Origin: Eurosta solidaginis
Lineage: Eukaryota > Arthropoda > Insecta > Diptera > Tephritidae
DNA: 64,000 nt
Direction: 5' to 3'
Assembly: GCF_040869045.1 (NCBI RefSeq)
Contig: NC_090320.1
Location: forward strand, 240,622,978 to 240,686,977
Part shown: in pieces, positions 57,541-64,000 of the stretch
Position numbering within the stretch: the stretch's first letter is position 1
How the letters are laid out: each line of letters starts with the position of its first letter
The notes under the pieces: model-generated
Told to the model about the DNA's origin: nothing
The model's database searches: none
The model's input: the letters and a program-made list of their open reading frames with translations, nothing else
Program-made: the position numbers and the translations under genes

Positions 57541-57985
57541 TTACAGCGACAGTTTTTTTAGAAATCGCCAGTAATGACTGACTATGGCGGCATCTGTGCC
57601 TCATTCGTAATCACGCTTTCCAATAATGGCGATCACAGCTGTCATTACATGAACAATTACCTGCGATAATAGGAGCTAATGAGCCTGTGATTTGTGCTGC
57701 AAATAAATATTAGTATATATCGAAGAAAACAGCAACTTCACCGTATATTGATACATATTGGGCCATGCATACGCTCTCGTACTTAGCTACCTGCGATATC
57801 TTACAATAAAAATCACAGATCGATGCTCATTGCAGTGACAGGAACTGTGATTGGGCTTTGATTGTGAATATTGTTAAGCATGATTGTTGATGTGATTTAG
57901 ATCATATTGCTCTACCGGCAAAAGTTCAGTCACGAATAAAAATCGCAGCGACTGGGAAGTCACAGCCGCAAATCAACTTGTTTCT
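57541..57985 (+). repeat. Diverged AATCACA-rich repeat, copy 2
   Basis: Counterpart of 20156-20640 (reverse). Shared blocks in order: TATGGCGGCATCTGTG, AATCACGCTTTCCAATAATGG, CTGCGATAATAGG, GTGATTTGTGCTGC, and AAAATCGCAGCGACTGGGAAG. It is rich in TGTGATT and AATCACA. Class unknown. Confidence 0.55.
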
Positions 57986-58799
57986 CAAAAAACGCGGAAT
58001 CTGTCAATTGGGGATTCAAAATTTAATTTGGACATGGTCTGCCAACAGCCAGCCTTTCAAACTTAAAATGTATCTTTACAGACTGCTTAAATTTTAGCAA
58101 CTTGGCTCTTCCTTAGGTTAAGGTAATGTCGCTAATTATTCCTTCATTTACTTCTGCTAAGCATCTACTTGCGAGCTACCAGGCTAATTGTCGCTACAGA
58201 TGATTTTTTTGTGGCACAATATAATGAATGCTTGCCAAACTGCGAGGATTGCTACTTGAACCCCTCAATAGGAGAGTTTAAATGACGTAGACATATTCAA
58301 GGACGACGATTCCATCTCATTTTGGAACCAAACATGAAGATTTAAAATGGGTTTAAAGGCACGTAACATACTTAGTACTAACAAGATTCCCCCTTTAATT
58401 AAGATTTACACATCATCAGCGTGACAATCCTAACCCCGGACTGTAATTAATAGAGATAAGCCAAAGAAAATGTGAGAGCATTCCACTTTGTGGGACGAGT
58501 TCAAATGCCTTATTTTTCCTTAAGCCCCACCCTACTGAGAGCAGATTACAAAGCGTTGTGCCTCACATTTGTTGAAAGCGCCTTTCGCGAACACAAATGA
58601 GGTGAATTGTTTAGTTGGAAGAAACATCTCAACTAGTCGTGTCGCAAAGACTCTGTGAATTTACGACTTATACATATATGAATGCTGCGCCGTGGATGAG
58701 GACTTGCGCACTACTTTCTCCTCTTATGCTTTAATGACTGGGTTAAGGCCGTTTTCGTAACTCACTAATGTGTTCAGCACATTTTTAAATTGAAATCTC
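57986..58799. other. No gene recognised
   Basis: No domain or repeat identified. Confidence 0.4.
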
Positions 58800-59480
58800 C
58801 AACGTTCAATGGACTATCGAGGAGGCCAATTTAGACCAAGGAAGCGTGAGAACACAATATAGAGGATAGATCTATGGAAACCTTGGTACCTTTGAACTGA
58901 AGGCCCTCTCTAAGGGTTGTGCGCTGGGTTTCTGATTTGATGGTCAAGCCGATGCTCTTCTATGGAATCGATCCTCTTGCGCAACGCACTAGAGAAGTTT
59001 TCTAATGAAAAAAATCACTAACGAGCAGTACTGAATAGAATCCGTGGAGAACGCCATAAAACATAAAATTTGGCTTTTAAAGTGATGGTAAATATGTATT
59101 CGGAGGACAATGTTTGGGGAGCGGTAGCGGTTCAGTTAATGGCAGCTTTGATTTCATTCCTAGCTTCATGACTCATATATCCTTGAGGGAAAACTAGGGT
59201 GGAAAACACATCTGAGGCATCTAGTTAACATATTTAGGGATAACTCGAATCTGTCCGCTCCTTGCAGCCGTGGCTATTATTGATGCTAGTTTCACATCTA
59301 CTCGGGCAGTCAAGTGGCTATTAAATCTCTGGGTTTCAAAACTTTATGCTCGAGGGAGATCCGTGAACTACTATTCGATATATATAACCTGGGTATCAGA
59401 GCATAGCGATCACGCGAATCTCGTAACACGAACTGAAAAAAGGACTAACGAAAACTGCTGACCACATGCCGTCTACTTTT
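58800..59480 (+). pseudogene. Heavily decayed LINE with RNase H remains
   Basis: Around 58915-58980 a frame reads RVVRWVSDLMVKPMLFYGIDPLA, the thumb region of a LINE reverse transcriptase. Around 59300-59370 a frame reads SGSQVAIKSLGFKTLCSREIREL, the RNase H strand that normally holds SDSQAA, with Asp changed to Gly. A neighbouring frame then reads ITWVSEHSDHANL in place of WVPGHSD. Many stops and shifts; recognisable only by motif order. Confidence 0.55.
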
Positions 59481-59864
59481 ATAAAATTGGTCTTGGACCG
59501 ACACCACCTCATAGCAAGTTTCAAGAAACTTCTGTCCATTTGTTGATCCCAAGCACTCGACGGAGCTACCAGGTTCACTAAAGCTCATATCATAGTGATT
59601 GGAGCATTGTTGAACTACTTCCGGATGGGATGCGATGTTTTTATCGTTAAACTGGGTCTATGTCCCAACTCAGATTTCATATTTGAGAAAAAGTGTAGTA
59701 GATGTACCACATAAGTGGTAGAAATCTGAACACAGGATACAAACCAAATCGAGAAAATAAAACGTTTATGTTGCATGCAACAATGCGACTACAATCAAAT
59801 TCGTTTGAAATCACAACTGAATATTTGGAAGCGTATGCCCTTCTTGCCACACTACCTTGCAAAA
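59481..59864. other. No gene recognised
   Basis: Possibly further LINE decay after the RNase H remnant; nothing readable. Confidence 0.4.
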
Positions 59865-60454
59865 CTTAAGCCGCCGGGCAACGCACAAATTTGCTTGATG
59901 GTTACCATAGCAACGGGTAGTTGTGTGCTTATCGGGCGATGTCGTGCTCACACGTATTTGCTGTCGGCTTCGCGTTGATGAAAATCAAAATTTTTAGATT
60001 TTCTCGTTTGACAGCTGGTCTATTTGATCGTGGCCGACGTGGTTGACAAGCATGAATATGTTAGTTTTGTGAGAACGTGCGGTTTATTGAAACCTACGAA
60101 TGCAAAGGTCGGATGGAAACAAAAAATTGCCAAAAATCAGGTAATTTTCTTAGTGGCTTAAGATTAGCATCTTATTATATTAAAATTGAATAAGCTACAA
60201 AACTTCATACTCGAAAAAATTCTTAGAAAAAAGTTCAAATATGTTTATGAAAATTCGCAAAATTTATAAGCAATAAAAAATCGTCATCCGATGACATGTA
60301 TATGTCCGCACGCTACGAATTTTCAATGCAAATGGAGCTTGATGCTTTATGCTTGTGTGGTGGCCGGGCAAACGACAATCACCCGATACGCACACAACTA
60401 CCCATTGCTATGGTAACCATCAAGCAAATTTTTGCATTGCCCGGCAGCTTTAAG
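59865..60454 (+). mobile_element. 590-bp element with about 85-bp inverted ends
   Basis: The left arm (59865-59951) runs CTTAAGC..GCCGGGCAACGCA, TTTGCTTGATGGTTACCATA, GCAACGGGTAGTTGTGTGC and TATCGGGCGA. The right arm (60368-60454) repeats all blocks in reverse complement with few differences (GCAATGGGTAGTTGTGTGC). The interior is AT-rich with no frame of note. Structure fits a non-autonomous DNA transposon or foldback element. No convincing target duplication. Confidence 0.75.
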
Positions 60455-60542
60455 CTGGAGACATTGGTGCTTTATCGGTAACCGTATCGGTAAACTTTTA
60501 ACAGCTGATTCGACCAACCTTATGAGAATCAATGCAATCGAT

Positions 60543-60592
60543 TATTGGTGCCGCTAGGGATACGGATACAGCGATACGACATACGGCACCAA
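60543..60592 (+). repeat. Short hairpin ATTGGTGCCG...CGGCACCAAT
   Basis: Ten-base perfect arms enclose about 30 bases containing GATACGGATAC and GCGATACGAC. It lies just outside the right arm of the 590-bp element, where ATTGGTGC also occurs (about 60464), so both may be parts of one larger structure. Confidence 0.55.
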
Positions 60593-60862
60593 TGACTCCG
60601 GCTTTACAGTCGCTGGCTTTGCTTGTTGATCGGCTCTCCAATTGTCGCTCATCTGTTGTTCTTTCGTATCCTCATGCATATTTTTATTTCTGGTTTGTTG
60701 CTTTCATTGTTTTTATCAACGCTATTCAGCTGGCGTAGCGTGTGCGGAGGTGATATTCCCTAATCTGTTGTGTAATTTCATGTTGCTTCTGTGACTTTTT
60801 TCACCTTCCAGCATCAGCTTTTTTTGCAATTTGTTTATTTTAACTGCGAAAATGATTTTTTT

Positions 60863-62001
60863 TATACTCAGAGTGCTTTGCACACAGAGTATATTAACTT
60901 TGATTGGTTAACGGTTGGTTGTACAGGTATAAAGGAGTCGAGATAGATATAGACTTCCATATATCAAAATCATCAGTATCGAAAAAAAATTTGATTGAGC
61001 CATGTCCGTCCGTCCGTCCGTTTGTCCGTTAACACGATAACTTGAGTAAATATTGAGATATCTTCACCAAATTTGGTACACGAGCATACCAGAATAGATT
61101 GGTATGGAAAATGAGCGAAATCGGATGATAACCACGCCCACTTTTTATATATAAAACATTTTGGAAAACACAAAAAACCCTGATTATTTAGTAAATAATA
61201 CACCTAGAATGTTGAAATTTGACGTGTGGACTGATATTGAGACTCTTGATTCAAAATTTGAAAAATTTTTTTTAAATGGGAGTGGCACCGCCCACTTGGG
61301 ATAAAATCAATTTTACAAATATTATTAATCATAAATCAAAAATCGTGAAACCTATCGTAACAAAATTCGTAAGAGAGGTTGCCTTTACTATAGGGAATGC
61401 TTTGAAGAAATATTAACGACATCGGTTAAGGACCACGCCCACTTTTATATGAAAGATTTTTAAAAGGGTCGTGGACGCATAAAATAAGCTATATCTTTGC
61501 CAAAAACAGCTTTATATCAATGGTATTTCATTTCCCAAGTGTATTTATAACAATAAATAGGAAAAACTTCAAATTTTAAAAAATGGGCGTGGCAGCGCCC
61601 CTTTTATGACTAAGCAATTTTCTATGTTTCGGGAGCCATAACTCGAAGAAAAATTAACATATCGTAATGAAATTGTGTACATATATTCCTTATAGCAGAA
61701 AACATTTCTAGTAAAAATGGACGGGATCGGTTAAAGACAACTTAGATATAAAACAACGGCAACTTAGATATAAAACAAGTTTAAAAGGGTCGTAGACTAG
61801 AATAATACGCTATAACTTAGCAAAAAGTAGTTTTGAATCAATGCTATTTCCATTATCAAATTTTATTGTATAGGAAATGGGGAGATATTTTTTAAATGTG
61901 TTATGTAGAAAAGTAATTTATCTGAAATGAAATGTACAATTGAAGCTCACGCTGAGTATACAATGTTCGGTTACACCCGAACTTAGACACCTTTTTCTTG
62001 T
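60863..62001 (+). repeat. F1 repeat, subfamily B, copy j, both ends
   Basis: From the hairpin TATACTC...GAGTATA (inner stem GTGC/GCAC) at 60863-60893 to the second hairpin and TTTTTCTTGT at 62001. It has GTCC microsatellite, CCACGCCC and GGGCGTGG blocks, a small repeat of CAACTTAGATATAAAAC near 61740, and no 130-bp array. Confidence 0.9.
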
Positions 62002-62206
62002 CTGAGTTTTGGTCCGCGATTTCTTTGCACTTTTTGAGAATTGTTTTGTTTGGGGTTTATTTAATTTCAATTTAATTTCTCTTTTAGTTAATACTGTTTT
62101 CACACAGAAACTTAATGATCTCATTTCACCTGCTAATGAAATCGTAAATTTTTTGCTTTCACACAGAAGTAACTGCTCGATTAGTATGAAGGATGAGACA
62201 GACAAT

Positions 62207-62350
62207 CATGGCGGAACGATACAAGGTGCGAGCATGTTGACATACCTACAAATGTCAAAATCGTACTGCGCCGGTAGTTGATGTATCAAATCAAATAAAA
62301 AAGGTTATAATTAGCTGTTCGATGCGGCCACCTTGTATCGTTCCGCCATG
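62207..62350 (+). mobile_element. 144-bp miniature inverted-repeat element
   Basis: Perfect 22-bp inverted ends: CATGGCGGAACG plus ATACAAGGTG at 62207-62228, and its exact reverse complement at 62329-62350. About 100 bp of AT-rich interior with a TAGCTGTTCGATGCGGC block. Too short for coding; a MITE is the simplest reading. Confidence 0.75.
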
Positions 62351-62839
62351 CATACAATGACATTTGCTTTGAAAACTAAGAAACGGAAACGGAAGCGGAA
62401 CGCTGCCAACAGAGTTGCATTGTGCTTTTGACTTCATTAGGCATTCGATTAGCTACTAATGAAATAATAATAGACTCGAATTTTGTAGGGAAGATTGAGC
62501 TCAATAAGCGTCTTAATGTAGAAAACTGCCTTTATTATTCAATAAGCCGTCTGTGTGAAAACAGTATAACACAATTTGTGTGATATTTTTCATTTCATTT
62601 CTTTTGGGTTTTTTCTTTTTTAGTTCGTATTATTCATGGCTCAATTATATGATGGGTTCATCTCATCAGCTGATTTTATTTTTGTCATTGCATGGTCGAT
62701 CGGATTGTCAAAAGGAGATGGCAAACTCCTTAATGAAACCAACACATTGGCAACATTGTCTTACATACAAAAACTGCTAAGTTTTATGTTTTCATTCCAT
62801 TCCATTCGCATAACACCAACACGCAGATTTTGATCATCT

Positions 62840-62948
62840 GGGGCCCTATTCAGTAACTGTGAGTTTTAAAATGTACACTTTTTCTTCATATAATTTGTAT
62901 GAAAGAAAAATGTACATCTCAAAACTCATAGTTACTGAATAGGGCCCC
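62840..62948 (+). mobile_element. 109-bp near-perfect hairpin element
   Basis: Arms of about 50 bp start GGGGCCCTATTCAGTAACT on both strands, continue TGAGTTTT and ATGTACA, and meet at a loop near CATATAATTTGTATG. Only about five mismatches. The whole unit is one palindrome, as in foldback MITEs. Confidence 0.8.
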
Positions 62949-63187
62949 TGAACTAACATATTTTGTTTTTGTACAGATGAGCCAACCGTATAGTTGGTAT
63001 TAGTCTCAACTTTTTTGACAGCCTGTCGAATATGTCAACCGTTCCGTGTGAATTCAGTGATGCCACTGTACGAATTTCGAATTTTCTTATTACTTTCGGA
63101 GACGTTCGGAAACACGGTCGAATTGTATGATAGCAATTTCGTAACTTTCCCGAAAAAATAGTCTACGATGGATTGCGTGATTGGGCT

Positions 63188-63727
63188 GAATATCTTTACA
63201 GTATAAAAGTAAATTATGTCAGCATTCGACTCCAGTAATGATATGGTGCAACAAAATACAAAGATAAAAGAAAATTTCAAAATGGGCGTAACTCCGCCCT
63301 TTTTCATTTAATTCGTCTAGAATACTTTTAATGCCATAAGTCGAACAAATATTTACCAATCCTTGTGAAATTTGGTAGGGACATAGATTCTATGACAGTA
63401 AATGTTTTCTGTCTAAGGGCCACTCCCTCTTAAAACCCTCATTAATACTTTTAATTTGATACCCATATCGTACAAACACATTCTAGAGTCAACCTGGTCC
63501 ATCCTTATTGCGATATCTCGAAAAGGCGTCCACCTATAGAACTAAGGCCCACTTTGTTTTAAGTAATCGTTAACACCTTTCATTTGATACACATGTTATA
63601 CAAAATCATTCTAGGGTTACCCTCGGTTCATTTTCATACATGGTGATTTTCCCTTATTTTGTCTCCATAGCTCTCAACTGAGTATGTAATGTTCGGTTAC
63701 ACCCGAACTTAGCCTTCCTTACTTGTT
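63188..63727 (+). repeat. F1 repeat copy k, internally deleted
   Basis: Starts within F1 at ATATCTTTACAGTATA, passes the AATGGGCGTAACTCCGCCC block, then at about 63415 jumps into the array region (CTAAGGGCCACTCCC), keeps one to two 130-bp units and ends with the second hairpin and ACTTGTT at 63727. Confidence 0.88.
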
Positions 63728-64000
63728 GTTTAATCTTGTTGTTGTCTTTTCTTAACTTAATTTTATTTATTTCGATCGATAATTATTACTATTTGTTTTG
63801 TATGATTTTTTTCTTGCCCTCCACTTTACATTATTTTTAGTTCAAATTCCTTTCATTTGCCTTATTTTTACTCGTCATTTGTTCATTTCATTTCAGTTTT
63901 GGATTTTTTGCTTGTTAACTTGGCATTTTTGGTGCGTGGACAAAATTTAATTTAGTTTTATTTTTTTATTATTCTACGTTATCCATGCCATGCCAACTCA
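63728..64000. other. No gene recognised, T-rich end of window
   Basis: T-rich sequence (TTTATTT, CATTTC runs) with no frame or repeat that can be named. Confidence 0.5.

Noticed and set aside
1..64000. CRISPR arrays, bacterial operons, rRNA genes
   Set aside because: The tandem arrays have no spacer pattern and the content is plainly that of a eukaryotic, transposon-rich genome.

Overview
The window is AT-rich eukaryotic DNA packed with transposon remains and reads as intergenic or intronic sequence of a higher fly. Several repeats look like families I know from true fruit flies (Tephritidae): tRNA-derived SINEs, LINE tails ending in CCTAA repeats, and a large family carrying GTGGGCGTGG motifs. 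That placement rests on recognition, not on a search. I find no intact host gene. Every coding segment I can identify belongs to a mobile element, and nearly all are broken by stops or frameshifts.

Layout. 1-962: one copy of the dominant repeat, called F1 here. 968-2090: tail of a Ty3/gypsy pol gene split by a SINE, its 141-bp 3' LTR, then a hammerhead-ribozyme-like motif. 2300-3234: a broken PIF/Harbinger transposase on the minus strand. 3553-7221: two F1 copies, one split by a 730-bp insertion, with another repeat between them. 9127-10092: fragments of a retroposon and of F1. 11713-14664: a complete but dead Transib DNA transposon (CACAGTG-type inverted termini, 5-bp CAAAG target duplication, decayed RAG1-like transposase). 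14698-18060: LINE pieces, a 157-bp satellite, a tRNA-like unit and a SINE. 19500-26231: degenerate repeats, LINE fragments and a retroposon with a 13-bp target duplication. 28670-35433: two large F1 copies in opposite orientation, one with about eleven exact 130-bp tandem units. 35990-40790: fragments of an RNase H-bearing LINE. 41880-44640: an AT-rich degenerate array broken by an inverted-repeat element. 45843-48240: a LINE with endonuclease tail and reverse transcriptase. 48541-52814: SINE, F1 copies and a Helitron with helicase remains. 53569-55527: LINE fragment and F1. 57540-63727: diverged repeats, a decayed LINE, three inverted-repeat elements and two F1 copies.

The most notable items are the Transib element, whose ends begin with the same CACAGTG heptamer used by V(D)J recombination signals; the hammerhead motif; and the F1 family, whose end forms a nested hairpin that keeps its pairing between subfamilies although the bases differ. 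F1 gives no sign of coding capacity, so how it moved is open.
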